A stretch of DNA of 64,000 nt, taken from NCBI GenBank assembly GCA_028280305.1, contig JANQMC010000050.1:1-64000 (forward strand). The letters run 5' to 3'. Positions 30,131 to 37,917 of the stretch are shown here, in pieces (the first letter of the stretch is position 1; each line of letters starts with the position of its first letter). Source of the DNA: Pelagibius sp. (lineage in GTDB: Bacteria; Pseudomonadota; Alphaproteobacteria; Kiloniellales; Kiloniellaceae). Below the pieces are notes generated by a model, which saw only the letters and a program-made list of their open reading frames with translations, was not told where the DNA came from and ran no database searches. A program made the translations under genes and the position numbers.

Positions 30131-31129
30131 CTACTGCGTTGCCGCCTGCACGCTGGTGACGCCGATGATGTGATAGACGTCTTCGGCGCTACAACCCCGG
30201 GAGAGATCGTTTGCCGGCTTGGCGAGGCCCTGCAGGATCGGGCCGATCGCCGCTGCGCCGCCGATACGATGGGCAATCTTGTAGCCGATATTGGCCGCCT
30301 CCAAGTTTGGGAAAACCATCACATTGGCTTCCCCTTCAAGCGGCGAGTCCACGGCCTTTGACGCGGCGACCGCGGGTACGAAGGCGGCATCGAACTGGAT
30401 GTCACCATGGATGATCAGATCCGGCCGCTGCGACTTGACCAGATCGGCCGCGGCAATCACGCGGTCGACGCGGGCATGGCTGGCACTGCTGTCGGTCGAG
30501 AACGACAGCATGGCGACACGGGGCACCTCTCCGATCAGAGCGCGGAATGAATCGGCTGAAGATATCGCGATCTCCGCCAGTTCCGCCACGCTCGGCTCGA
30601 CGATCAATCCGCAGTCGGCGAAGGCGAGCGCGCCCTTCTTCGCGTGGTGGGGCTCGCAAAGCAGCATCAGGAAAAAGCTCGAGACGGTCTTTACCCCCGG
30701 CGCCGGGCCGATGATTTGGAAGGCCGTGCGCACCGTATCGGCAGTGGTCGCCACCGCGCCCGCGACGGTGCCCGCCGCGTCGCCCTGCCGAACCATCATG
30801 GCCGCAAACTTCAGGGGATCAGCCATGGCCGCGCGCGCGGCCCCGCGGTCGATGCCCTTATGCTTGCGAAGGTCGAAGTAGGCGGCCGCGTAGGCTTCTG
30901 CCTGAGCCGCCTCGGCGGGGTCGACGATGTCGAAATCCGCCGGGTTGGCTCCGACCAACGCGAGCCTTTCCGCGATTACCCCCGGGTTACCGAGAAGCAC
31001 GATTTTCGCGAGACCATCGCGCGTGGCCTTGGCCGCGCCCTCGATGATCCGCGGGTCCTCACCCTCGGCCAGGACGATGCGCTGCGGCGCCCTGACCGCC
31101 GCAGCGAGAAGATCGTCCAAGGGTTTCAT
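30131..31129 (-). CDS. pta: Phosphate acetyltransferase
   Basis: A 332-residue short-form Pta (PTA/PTB family) converting acetyl phosphate and CoA to acetyl-CoA. Motifs ILAEGEDPRIIEGA-like (VLAEGEDPRI), GPAPGVKTVSSFFLM and NVMVFPNLEAANIGYK are visible. It sits 17 bp downstream of xsc on the same strand, the classic arrangement in which Pta uses the acetyl phosphate released from sulfoacetaldehyde. Confidence 0.92.
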   Translation of the reverse strand: MKPLDDLLAAAVRAPQRIVLAEGEDPRIIEGAAKATRDGLAKIVLLGNPGVIAERLALVGANPADFDIVDPAEAAQAEAYAAAYFDLRKHKGIDRGAARAAMADPLKFAAMMVRQGDAAGTVAGAVATTADTVRTAFQIIGPAPGVKTVSSFFLMLLCEPHHAKKGALAFADCGLIVEPSVAELAEIAISSADSFRALIGEVPRVAMLSFSTDSSASHARVDRVIAAADLVKSQRPDLIIHGDIQFDAAFVPAVAASKAVDSPLEGEANVMVFPNLEAANIGYKIAHRIGGAAAIGPILQGLAKPANDLSRGCSAEDVYHIIGVTSVQAATQ

Positions 31130-31146
31130 CGGCCGCTACCGGCCGC

Positions 31147-32925
31147 TCAGGCCCCCTGCTGAGGGCGCATGTCGTCCTTGCTGATACCGGCAACCACAAC
31201 GGGCTTCTTCATGGCGTCGCGGCGGAAGGGTTCGCCCAGTTCCTGGTTCAAAACCACTTCCAGGAAGGTGGTTTCGTTATTTTCCATCTGGCCCTTCACC
31301 GCGGCACGCAGCGCCTCGCTCAGCTCGTCCATGGTCCGGACCTGCACGCCTTTCAGGCCGCAGCCTTCGGCAATCTTGGCGTACTCGACGCCGAGATTGA
31401 GTTCGGTGCCGACGAAGTTGTCGTCGTACCACAGCGTGGTGTTACGCTTCTCCGCGCCCCACTGGTAATTGCGGAAGATCACCATGGTTATCGGCGGCCA
31501 GTCGTTGCGGCCGCAGGCGGTCATCTCGTTCATGGAGATGCCGAAGGCACCGTCACCGGCAAAACCGATCACCGGCACGTCGGGGCGGCCGATCTTGGCC
31601 CCCAGGATCGAGGGGAAACCGTAACCGCAGGGCCCGAAGAGACCCGGCGCCAGATACTTCCGTCCCTCTTCAAAGGTCGGATAGGCATTGCCGATGGCGC
31701 AGTTGTTGCCGATATCGGAGGAGATGATGGCATCGCGCGGCATGGCGGCCTGGATGGCGCGCCAGGCCATACGCGGCGACATGTGTTCCGGCTGGCGCTT
31801 GCGCGAACGCTCGTTCCAGTTGGTGCCCGGATCGTCGTCCTCGTGGTCCATGGAGGACAGAGTCTGCAGCCAGCGCGACTTGGTCTCGGCGATCGTCTCC
31901 TTGCGCTGGGTGCGGTCCTGGTCGCCGGCATTGGCGGCCAGCAGTTCGAGGATCTGCTCAGCCACCGCCTTGGCGTCGCCCTGGATACCGACCGAGACCT
32001 TCTTGGTGAGGCCGATGCGGTCGGCGTTGATGTCGACCTGGATGATCTTGGCGTCCTTGGGCCAGTAGTCGATGCCGTAGCCCGGCAGCGTCGAGAAGGG
32101 ATTGAGCCGCGTGCCCAGCGCCAGCACCACGTCGGCCTTGGCGATCAGTTCCATCCCGGCCTTGGAGCCGTTGTAGCCGAGCGGGCCGGCGAAGAGCGGA
32201 TGCGAACCGGGGAAGGCATCGTTGTGCTGATAGCCGCAGCAGGCCGGCGCGTCGAGACGCTCCGCCAGAGCCTTTGAGGCCTCGATGGCGCCGCCGATGA
32301 CCACACCGGCGCCGTTCAGGATCACCGGGAATTTGGCTTTCGACAGCAGCTGCGCCGCCTCGGCGATGGCCGCCCGGCCGCCGGAGGGCCGCTCGAACTG
32401 CACGCGCTGCGGCAGGTCGACGTCGATCACCTGAGTCCAGAAGTCACGCGGCACGTTGATCTGCGCCGGCGCACAGCCGCGCCAGGCCTTTTCGATCACC
32501 CGGTTCAGGACTTCAGGAATGCGCGAGGGATCGCGGACCTCTTCCTGATAGCAGACCATGTCCTCGAAGAGGGCCATCTGCTCGATCTCCTGGAAGCCGC
32601 CCTGGCCGATGGTCTTGTTGGCCGCCTGAGGCGTCACCAGCAGCATCGGCGTGTGGTTCCAGTAGGCGGTCTTGATCGGCGTCACGAAGTTGGTGATGCC
32701 CGGCCCGTTCTGGGCGATGGCCATGGACATCTTGCCGGTGGAGCGGGTGTAGCCGTCGGCGATCATGCCGGCGCTGGTTTCGTGGGCGCAGTCCCAGAAC
32801 TTGATTCCGGCCGCCGGGAAGAGGTCGGAAATCGGCATCATGGCCGACCCGATAATCCCGAAAGCGTGCTCGATGCCATGCATCTGCAGAACCTTCACGA
32901 AAGCCTCTTCGGTCGTCATTTTCAT
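31147..32925 (-). CDS. xsc: Sulfoacetaldehyde acetyltransferase
   Basis: A 592-residue thiamine-diphosphate enzyme that turns sulfoacetaldehyde and phosphate into acetyl phosphate and sulfite. The catalytic Glu lies in AHETSAGMIADGY near residue 48, and the ThDP/Mg motif is GDGAFGISMNEMTACGRN. The start MKMTTEEAFVKVLQ with AAGGA upstream (ATG 32925) matches Xsc proteins; the open frame upstream to 33009 is noncoding by composition. It forms an operon with pta. The taurine or isethionate uptake and oxidation genes and a sulfite exporter are not in the window. Confidence 0.92.
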   Translation of the reverse strand: MKMTTEEAFVKVLQMHGIEHAFGIIGSAMMPISDLFPAAGIKFWDCAHETSAGMIADGYTRSTGKMSMAIAQNGPGITNFVTPIKTAYWNHTPMLLVTPQAANKTIGQGGFQEIEQMALFEDMVCYQEEVRDPSRIPEVLNRVIEKAWRGCAPAQINVPRDFWTQVIDVDLPQRVQFERPSGGRAAIAEAAQLLSKAKFPVILNGAGVVIGGAIEASKALAERLDAPACCGYQHNDAFPGSHPLFAGPLGYNGSKAGMELIAKADVVLALGTRLNPFSTLPGYGIDYWPKDAKIIQVDINADRIGLTKKVSVGIQGDAKAVAEQILELLAANAGDQDRTQRKETIAETKSRWLQTLSSMDHEDDDPGTNWNERSRKRQPEHMSPRMAWRAIQAAMPRDAIISSDIGNNCAIGNAYPTFEEGRKYLAPGLFGPCGYGFPSILGAKIGRPDVPVIGFAGDGAFGISMNEMTACGRNDWPPITMVIFRNYQWGAEKRNTTLWYDDNFVGTELNLGVEYAKIAEGCGLKGVQVRTMDELSEALRAAVKGQMENNETTFLEVVLNQELGEPFRRDAMKKPVVVAGISKDDMRPQQGA

Positions 32926-33265
32926 TTTCTGAGATTCCTTGTTCTTGGATACGCCCCATCGGCGGCTCGACTGCCCGGTTTTGAGACCGGGGCGCGGCGC
33001 GCACTTCATCAGCGCAAGATCTGTAGTTCAGGCGCCGTCAGCCCTGGCCTGCCCTATGATATAGAGCAGCCGCGGGGCCAATCCCAAGAGCCAATTGGGC
33101 CAGCCCTATGGAGCCAAGAGGGCCAGCGACGCACAGGGAGTCTCAATAACAACACCAAATGCAAACAAGGCCCCGTCCCTCTCGGGCCAAGGCCTTGTTT
33201 TTGTTGGTAGCGGGGGAAGGCTACCACCGGCATCAGCCGAAACCGGCAGCGATCGTTATTGCCGC
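32926..33265. other. Host-prophage junction region, no gene seen
   Basis: A 340-bp gap between the xsc start and the first prophage-side gene. It must hold the xsc promoter. It contains a hairpin CCCGGT/ACCGGG at about 32975-32992, a strong bidirectional terminator-like hairpin at 33163-33202 and a second stem GGTAGC/GCTACC near 33207-33226. Left attachment site of the prophage is probably here, but no tRNA or recognisable core can be named. Confidence 0.45.
33163..33202. terminator. Terminator hairpin at the host-prophage boundary
   Basis: A perfect 10-bp stem, 33163-33172 paired with 33191-33200. On the plus strand it runs into TTTTT; on the minus strand it is followed by the T-rich TTGTTTGCATTT. 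It is placed to stop minus-strand prophage late transcripts before xsc, so it may work in both directions. Confidence 0.7.
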
Positions 33266-33568
33266 CTAATAGCGCGACGGCAGCGGCCGCCAGTCCGGCA
33301 TGCCGGCCTCTTCTTTCATATGACCAAGCAGCCGAGGCGGGATCCCGCGCTCGTAGACCATCCCACAGGCGCCGCAGCGCGCCAGGTTGTCGGGATTGGC
33401 AACGCCGGTCATGGCCCAGACATCCCCGGTCACCAGCGCCCGCTCCGCCCCAGTCAAGCCGCGCTGCAAGAAGCGGACGCCGCCGCCGCAGTCTGCGGCC
33501 GGACAACCGAGCGCGGCCGAGGCCCGCCTGGGCTGTGAGGCGAAAGCCCGAACCGCGCGCTCAGTCAT
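33266..33568 (-). CDS. Small prophage protein with Cys pairs, unknown function
   Basis: A 100-residue protein with a C-terminal CGACGMVYERGIPP segment that looks like half of a zinc knuckle and an upstream CPAADCGGG that could complete it. Its ATG overlaps the end of the next gene upstream by 8 bp, so the two are coupled. It is the last minus-strand gene before the boundary terminator and probably the left end of the prophage. No known family recognised. Confidence 0.5.
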   Translation of the reverse strand: MTERAVRAFASQPRRASAALGCPAADCGGGVRFLQRGLTGAERALVTGDVWAMTGVANPDNLARCGACGMVYERGIPPRLLGHMKEEAGMPDWRPLPSRY

Positions 33569-33809
33569 CGTCGCGCCCGGGTGCGCCGGTCTTAGGAAAG
33601 TAGTTCTGCAGTGTCGGCCTCGGCCGGAAGAAGCGGACGCCGGATAGCTTCAGATGCCCAAGAACGGCCTCCGCCTCCCTATAGCAGACTTCGAGATCGA
33701 CCTTTTTGAAGCGCTCCCGCCACAGCGCATAGCCGAGACTCAGCCGCAGATCGTCACGATTGATCTCTTCCAGATCCGGTTTCATGCCCGGATCATGGCA
33801 TGAGAACAT
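33561..33809 (-). CDS. Small hypothetical prophage protein
   Basis: 82 residues, charged and probably helical (LRLSLGYALWRERFKKVDLEVCYREAEAVLGHL). An internal ATG at 33785 would remove eight residues and is equally possible. It overlaps the gene after it by 8 bp and lies 20 bp after the methyltransferase gene. No family recognised. Confidence 0.5.
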   Translation of the reverse strand: MFSCHDPGMKPDLEEINRDDLRLSLGYALWRERFKKVDLEVCYREAEAVLGHLKLSGVRFFRPRPTLQNYFPKTGAPGRDDD

Positions 33810-33829
33810 TAAGAGAACAAGCCTTCAGT

Positions 33830-34642
33830 CTATAGCAAGGAATCTTGCTTTGTCTCTGGCAAAGCCGCGACAGCATTGATCATCGGCCGGGCCTGAGCCG
33901 CTTCGATCCGCCGGCAGGCAACGTCAAAATAGTGTGGGTCTAGTTCCACTCCCACGAAGCGCCGGCCGAGCTGCAGGGCAGCCACGCCGGTGGTTCCCGA
34001 ACCCATGAAAGGATCGAGCACAGTGCGGCCAGCGATCGAGTTGATGACCTGGAAGACGCTAACCGGCTTTTCGGTCATGTGTTGCTTTTCGCGGCCGATG
34101 ACTGGCGCGCGGATCACCCCAGGGGCAGCGGGCCCAACAAGTGGGCGCGGACCGTTGGAGCCCCAAACAAAGAACTCTGCTTGATGCCTGAAGCGGCCCA
34201 ACTGCGGGCGGGTCGCCTCGCCCTTATCCCAGACACCTATGCCGCGCCATACAAAGCCGCCGGCCTGTATGTAGTCGGTGGTCACCGGGAGCTGTCGCCA
34301 ATCGGTGAACAGGACGCACAAAGCGCCCTCTGCAGCTATCTCCCTGCATCGAGAGAGCCACAATGTTGACCAGAAGTGAAAGCCGCGCTGGTCGCGATTG
34401 TCACCAGTGAAGTCCCGGTAACGGTCGCGATACTCGGTGCCCTGGTACTTGCTGGCAGTGCGCTGCGAGCGGTCGCCGCGAAACTGACCGCCGGAACTGT
34501 AGGGCGGATCGGTGATCACCGCGTCGACTTCGCCGAGCGTTGGCAACACCGCCAAGCTGTCGGCCAGATAGAGAGTAGCTTCGCCAATGCGTTCTTTTCG
34601 CTTGTACGGAACAGAATCGCTTTTCACCGCAGAGAGACCCAC
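33830..34642 (-). CDS. Prophage DNA methyltransferase (beta class, N4/N6)
   Basis: A 270-residue DNA methylase. Motif IV, VITDPPYSSGG, comes early (about residue 42) and the AdoMet-binding FMGSGTTGVAALQLGRRFVG late (about 215-235), the order of beta-class amino methyltransferases that modify adenine N6 or cytosine N4. No restriction enzyme gene is adjacent, so it is a solitary phage enzyme, likely protecting or marking phage DNA. Target unknown. Confidence 0.85.
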   Translation of the reverse strand: MGLSAVKSDSVPYKRKERIGEATLYLADSLAVLPTLGEVDAVITDPPYSSGGQFRGDRSQRTASKYQGTEYRDRYRDFTGDNRDQRGFHFWSTLWLSRCREIAAEGALCVLFTDWRQLPVTTDYIQAGGFVWRGIGVWDKGEATRPQLGRFRHQAEFFVWGSNGPRPLVGPAAPGVIRAPVIGREKQHMTEKPVSVFQVINSIAGRTVLDPFMGSGTTGVAALQLGRRFVGVELDPHYFDVACRRIEAAQARPMINAVAALPETKQDSLL

Positions 34643-34784
34643 CTAGAGTCCCGCCGCCCTCGGGGGCAGGCGGGCCGGCCGCGATGCGGCCGCATCGATG
34701 CTGGGCGAGCGGTATTCTCGCGGTTCGGGCTGTTGGCGCAGCCCGGCCCCCGCCCTTTACCTGGACGGGGGATGCAGGGGAGAA

Positions 34785-34799
34785 ACGAACGGCGTTCGC
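34785..34799. repeat. Dispersed palindrome, copy 1
   Basis: CGAACGGCGTTCG at 34786-34798 in the gap between the methylase and lipoprotein genes. One of six copies of CGAACGNCGTTCG in the prophage late region and the only one outside a gene. Confidence 0.7.
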
Positions 34800-34811
34800 G
34801 GGCGCTCGGCG

Positions 34812-35279
34812 CTACCCGCAGGGCGCCTTGGTCACAATCAAACAGACGCTGTCTACCAAGCCCGTCTTGATCTCCGGGGCGACGCTCTCCCAGAGATCGC
34901 CCAGCCTGGCCGCCAGGTCGCTTTCAACCTGGGCCCGCGCCAACTGGCCCTCGAAAGCCCGCAGACCGGAGGCGTCATAGCTGAAGACGTTACCGTCCGG
35001 CGTGGCGAAGCTGACGATCGCCGCCTCGGCTTCCTTGCCGGAGAACCACTCGGCGACCACGGGATCGCCGCCATCCGCGTCGGGATAGATAATCCGCCCA
35101 GCGGTCATGCCGGCGTAGTTCGGCGGCGACCAGTTGAAGGGCGAATAGGAAGCCTCGCTGCCGCTCGGCCTGTCGTCGGCATCGAGGCTTTGCTGGCCGG
35201 TGGGCCCGAAGGTCGAGCAGCCGGCAAGAAAAAGGCCCGCAGCCAAGGCGAGCCCAACACCATTCGATAACAAACGCAT
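34812..35279 (-). CDS. Prophage lipoprotein
   Basis: 155 residues with a lipoprotein signal (LALAAGLFLAGCS, lipidated Cys at about residue 21). The mature part is acidic with few helices. It lies at the end of the lysis segment, where an outer-membrane spanin component would be expected, but it is longer than most Rz1-type lipoproteins and a host-surface-altering protein is also possible. Confidence 0.65.
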   Translation of the reverse strand: MRLLSNGVGLALAAGLFLAGCSTFGPTGQQSLDADDRPSGSEASYSPFNWSPPNYAGMTAGRIIYPDADGGDPVVAEWFSGKEAEAAIVSFATPDGNVFSYDASGLRAFEGQLARAQVESDLAARLGDLWESVAPEIKTGLVDSVCLIVTKAPCG

Positions 35280-35284
35280 GGTCT

Positions 35285-35545
35285 TTACTCCTTCTGGTTT
35301 TCAGGTGGTGGGGATGAAGGGGCCGGCACCGGCGCGATGCCGAGCAGGCGGAGCACAAGGGCAGTGGGGCCGGCGAGCGTGGCGGCCGCGCCTGCGATCT
35401 CCCACTGGCTCGCAAGGAATAAGGCCCAGCCTTCGTCGCTGGTCAGGCACTGCACCAGGTTCCGGAGGGTCACGACGACACCGGCCGCCCAAGCGCTTAC
35501 GGTCACGCCGAAGGCCGTCGCCAGGCGAGCAAAGATCTGGTCCAT
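35285..35545 (-). CDS. Small membrane protein of the lysis region
   Basis: 86 residues with two hydrophobic segments (about 14-32 and 44-66) and a Pro-rich tail (PVPAPSSPPPENQ). The start is the ATG at 35545 with AAGGA 7 bp upstream. Position beside the endolysin and holin candidates suggests a second holin, antiholin or pinholin-like role; sequence alone does not prove it. Confidence 0.55.
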   Translation of the reverse strand: MDQIFARLATAFGVTVSAWAAGVVVTLRNLVQCLTSDEGWALFLASQWEIAGAAATLAGPTALVLRLLGIAPVPAPSSPPPENQKE

Positions 35546-35574
35546 GTTGGAGTCCTTTTTCAAAAAGTGAGGGG

Positions 35575-36078
35575 TCAGATCGCCGAGCGGAACACGGCCG
35601 CATGGGGCTCGACCTGGTCGAGGAAATGCTCGACGGTGCCCTTCCCAGCCGACGTGTTGTAAACGCGCTTCCAGTACGCGCCGAGCGCCGGCAGGTCCTC
35701 GGCTGGCGGCAGCGGCTGCGGATCCCGCAGGTAGACGATGCGCGCGATCGCCGTTGCATAAGCGAGATTCCAGATCAGCTCATTATGGGCCAAGGACGCC
35801 CCACGCCATTCCACGGTCGAGAGGCTCCAAACCGTGTCCGCAAGCGTGTCCCGAAAGCGGAGGTAGTTCTCCCAGACATCGCGATGGGTCGCCGGCTCGA
35901 TCTGGTAGATCCCCAGCGCCGGCCCGCCGCTGCGCTGCTTCAGATACTGCATGCCGCCGGCTGTGCTTTCGACGATCGCCGTCGCGAGAAGCAGGTTGAC
36001 GGCCGCCGGCGACGACAGGCCGAGCCGCTCCAGGGTCGGGCGGATGACCAAGCGCTTCAGGTCCCTTGGGTCAATCAT
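35575..36078 (-). CDS. Putative phage endolysin (lysozyme/transglycosylase-like)
   Basis: 167 residues, no signal peptide. The helix-Glu-Ser motif AIVESTAGG near residue 37, then GPALGIYQIEPATHRD, follows the layout of SLT/lysozyme-like muramidases (catalytic Glu then GxxQI). It overlaps the holin candidate gene by 4 bp, a usual lysis-cassette coupling. The start MIDPRDLKRL is chosen because the frame upstream is arginine-rich and overlaps the holin gene in another frame. Confidence 0.65.
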   Translation of the reverse strand: MIDPRDLKRLVIRPTLERLGLSSPAAVNLLLATAIVESTAGGMQYLKQRSGGPALGIYQIEPATHRDVWENYLRFRDTLADTVWSLSTVEWRGASLAHNELIWNLAYATAIARIVYLRDPQPLPPAEDLPALGAYWKRVYNTSAGKGTVEHFLDQVEPHAAVFRSAI

Positions 36079-36443
36079 TGGTCGTTCCCCTTCTCGCGAA
36101 CGTCGTTCGCCGGCGGACACTGCGCCGGCGCAAAGCGGTCCAGCACCCGATAGAAGATGACCTCGACACCCCGCGGCCCCAGGTAGCCGAGCAGGCTGCA
36201 GCCGGCCACGATAACCAGAAGGTGCAGCTCGAAGTAGACGCCGGCCCCGCCGGCGACGGCGCCGCAAAACAACGCCAGCGGCACCTCCCACAGCAGATCG
36301 AGCGACCAGAAACGCCGTTTGCCGGCACGCACCTGGACGGTGTGCCACGCCACGCGGCCCAAAAACGCCGCGGCCGCGAAGACCGCCGATGCCGTGGTCA
36401 TTGCCTTCCACTGCCCGCCGCCAAGCGGATCCATATCGGCCAT
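36075..36443 (-). CDS. Putative phage holin
   Basis: 122 residues with three predicted membrane segments (about 15-33, 50-70 and 72-90) and a charged C-terminus, resembling LydA-type/superfamily III holins. It precedes the endolysin gene with an ATGA overlap. The coding sequence near its end contains copy 2 of the dispersed palindrome. Confidence 0.65.
   Translation of the reverse strand: MADMDPLGGGQWKAMTTASAVFAAAAFLGRVAWHTVQVRAGKRRFWSLDLLWEVPLALFCGAVAGGAGVYFELHLLVIVAGCSLLGYLGPRGVEVIFYRVLDRFAPAQCPPANDVREKGNDQ
36096..36110. repeat. Dispersed palindrome, copy 2
   Basis: GCGAACGTCGTTCGC, a 15-bp perfect palindrome (centre unpaired), inside the holin gene where it encodes Ala-Asn-Asp-Val-Arg. 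Confidence 0.7.
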
Positions 36444-36456
36444 GCTTTTCCCTTTT

Positions 36457-36780
36457 CTAAACAGCCGGATCAGCCTGCACCTGGACCGGCACGTCGCGCC
36501 AACCCTCGCCGGAGGAGACCATGCAGGTCGGACCGCCGGGCACGGTGACCAGGATGGTCCAGGATCCGGACGGGCTCGCCAGGATCTCGATCAGCGAGCC
36601 GGTCGAGGTGACGCCCATGTTGACCGGCGCTTCCTGATAGTTCTTCGATAGGCTCTTCAGCAGCGCTTCCCGCGGTGCGCACTGCGGGCCCTGGACTTCA
36701 TGATGCAGCGCCTCAGCGCGCGCAGGCGGCGCGGTTACGGCAAGGACCAACAGAAAAGCCGACACAAAGGCGGCGATCAT
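36457..36780 (-). CDS. Small secreted prophage protein
   Basis: About 107 residues with a signal peptide (MIAAFVSAFLLVLAVTAPP, cut near ARA) and two mature Cys (QCAPREALL and GGPTCMVSSGEGW) that likely form a disulfide. The pattern C-x-R-x-x-LL-x-x-L...GSWTILV...C resembles a small periplasmic protein often found in alphaproteobacterial genomes, function unknown. The start is uncertain; the frame is open to an ATG at 36831. Confidence 0.6.
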   Translation of the reverse strand: MIAAFVSAFLLVLAVTAPPARAEALHHEVQGPQCAPREALLKSLSKNYQEAPVNMGVTSTGSLIEILASPSGSWTILVTVPGGPTCMVSSGEGWRDVPVQVQADPAV

Positions 36781-36882
36781 CCAAAAGGGCGCATGGGTTT
36801 CTCCTGTTCTGCTTGTCCCTGCGCGGACCATCTGACTGACAGTGCATGCCTTCGCCTTACAACTCAGACAAGAAAACAGCCG

Positions 36883-36911
36883 TTGACAGCGGCGATTAAC
36901 TGGGCAAGAAA
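36883..36911 (+). promoter_or_regulatory. Possible promoter of the plus-strand methyltransferase gene
   Basis: A perfect TTGACA -35 hexamer at 36883-36888 lies 52 bp ahead of the methyltransferase start. The -10 at 17 bp spacing (AAGAAA) is poor, so this is a weak call, but it fits an independently expressed moron gene. Confidence 0.25.
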
Positions 36912-36939
36912 CACCATTCTTTGGCTGGGACTATTGCCT

Positions 36940-37917
36940 GTGAACCAGTTTGACCAACGTCTCTACGCCATCCTCAAGGACGGCGCCCAAACCGGCGAGA
37001 TCCTGCGGTTCGTCGAAGCAGCCGCCCCAGGGCCAGCCGAGGCTTTCGCCTACAAGTGGCAACGCTCACCGACCTTTGGCCTGGACAGCAGCACCTCGGC
37101 GGCGATGATCCAGTGGACGATGGATACGCTGGGCCATGCCTCAGAAGCAGCCTTCGCGGAGCACTTGGCAGGGGCCGGCACCATCCTCGATGCCGGTTGC
37201 GGCAATGGCCGCGTCGCGGTTCGCGCCGCCGCCCTTAACCCGGAAGCGTTGATCGTCGGTATGGATGTCACCGACGCGGTGGACGCCGCCGCCAGGAACG
37301 GACAAGGCCTGGACAACCTGCGGCTCGTACAAGCCGACTTGATGAGTCCGCCCTTCAAACCCGCGTCCTTCGACTACATCATGTCGATCGGCGTTCTGCA
37401 CCATACACGGAACACGCGCGAGGCATTCGATTCGATGGTCAGGCTCATGGCCCCGGGCGGCAGCTTTGCGTTCTACATCTACAAACAGAAAGCGCCGATC
37501 CGCGAGTTTGCCGACGACTACCTGCGCCGAACCATCCGGACCATGGCACCTGCCGAGGCCTGGGCCGAGATGGAGCGACTCTCGCTCTTCGGAAAGGCGC
37601 TCAGCGACATCGACGCCAAAGTGACCGTCCCCGCGGTTCCCAGTCTCGGAATCGAAGCCGGCGAGCATGACGTGCAACGGCTCATCTACTACACCATGTT
37701 GAAATGCTACTGGCGCGACGAGTGGTCGCTGGAAGAAAACGCCCACATCAACTTTGATTGGTACTACCCGGAATTCGCGCACCGGCATACTGCTGAAGAA
37801 GTGCGGGACTGGATCGCGCTTTGGCCGGAGCTGCGCGAGGTTGACTTCATAGACGCGCCCGCCGGCATGACGTTCCGTGTAGTCAGGGATAAAACATCCC
37901 CTCCCACGCCGTCTTAG
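36940..37917 (+). CDS. Class I SAM-dependent methyltransferase, moron-like
   Basis: About 325 residues. The AdoMet-binding motif TILDAGCGNGRVAV lies near residue 82, with VGMDVT, VQADLMSPPFKPASFDYI and SIGVLHHTRN completing a UbiE/small-molecule-type fold. It has a long C-terminal helical part with aromatic clusters (FDWYYPEFAHRH). The GTG at 36940 is preferred; upstream codons in the frame overlap the secreted-protein gene on the other strand. It is the only plus-strand gene in the prophage and its last 35 bp overlap the convergent transglutaminase-like gene. The target is unknown: lipid, small molecule or phage protein. Confidence 0.75.
   Translation: MNQFDQRLYAILKDGAQTGEILRFVEAAAPGPAEAFAYKWQRSPTFGLDSSTSAAMIQWTMDTLGHASEAAFAEHLAGAGTILDAGCGNGRVAVRAAALNPEALIVGMDVTDAVDAAARNGQGLDNLRLVQADLMSPPFKPASFDYIMSIGVLHHTRNTREAFDSMVRLMAPGGSFAFYIYKQKAPIREFADDYLRRTIRTMAPAEAWAEMERLSLFGKALSDIDAKVTVPAVPSLGIEAGEHDVQRLIYYTMLKCYWRDEWSLEENAHINFDWYYPEFAHRHTAEEVRDWIALWPELREVDFIDAPAGMTFRVVRDKTSPPTPS

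Noticed and set aside
28972-30276. 434-codon minus-strand frame opposite the histidine kinase gene
   Set aside because: The plus strand holds the full HisKA and HATPase motifs; the opposite frame is an artefact.
32926-33265. tRNA gene as the prophage attachment site
   Set aside because: No cloverleaf or T-loop consensus can be found on either strand in this gap.
36700-36939. N-terminal extension of the plus-strand methyltransferase
   Set aside because: It overlaps the secreted-protein gene on the minus strand and its sequence is low-quality; the GTG at 36940 gives a normal protein.
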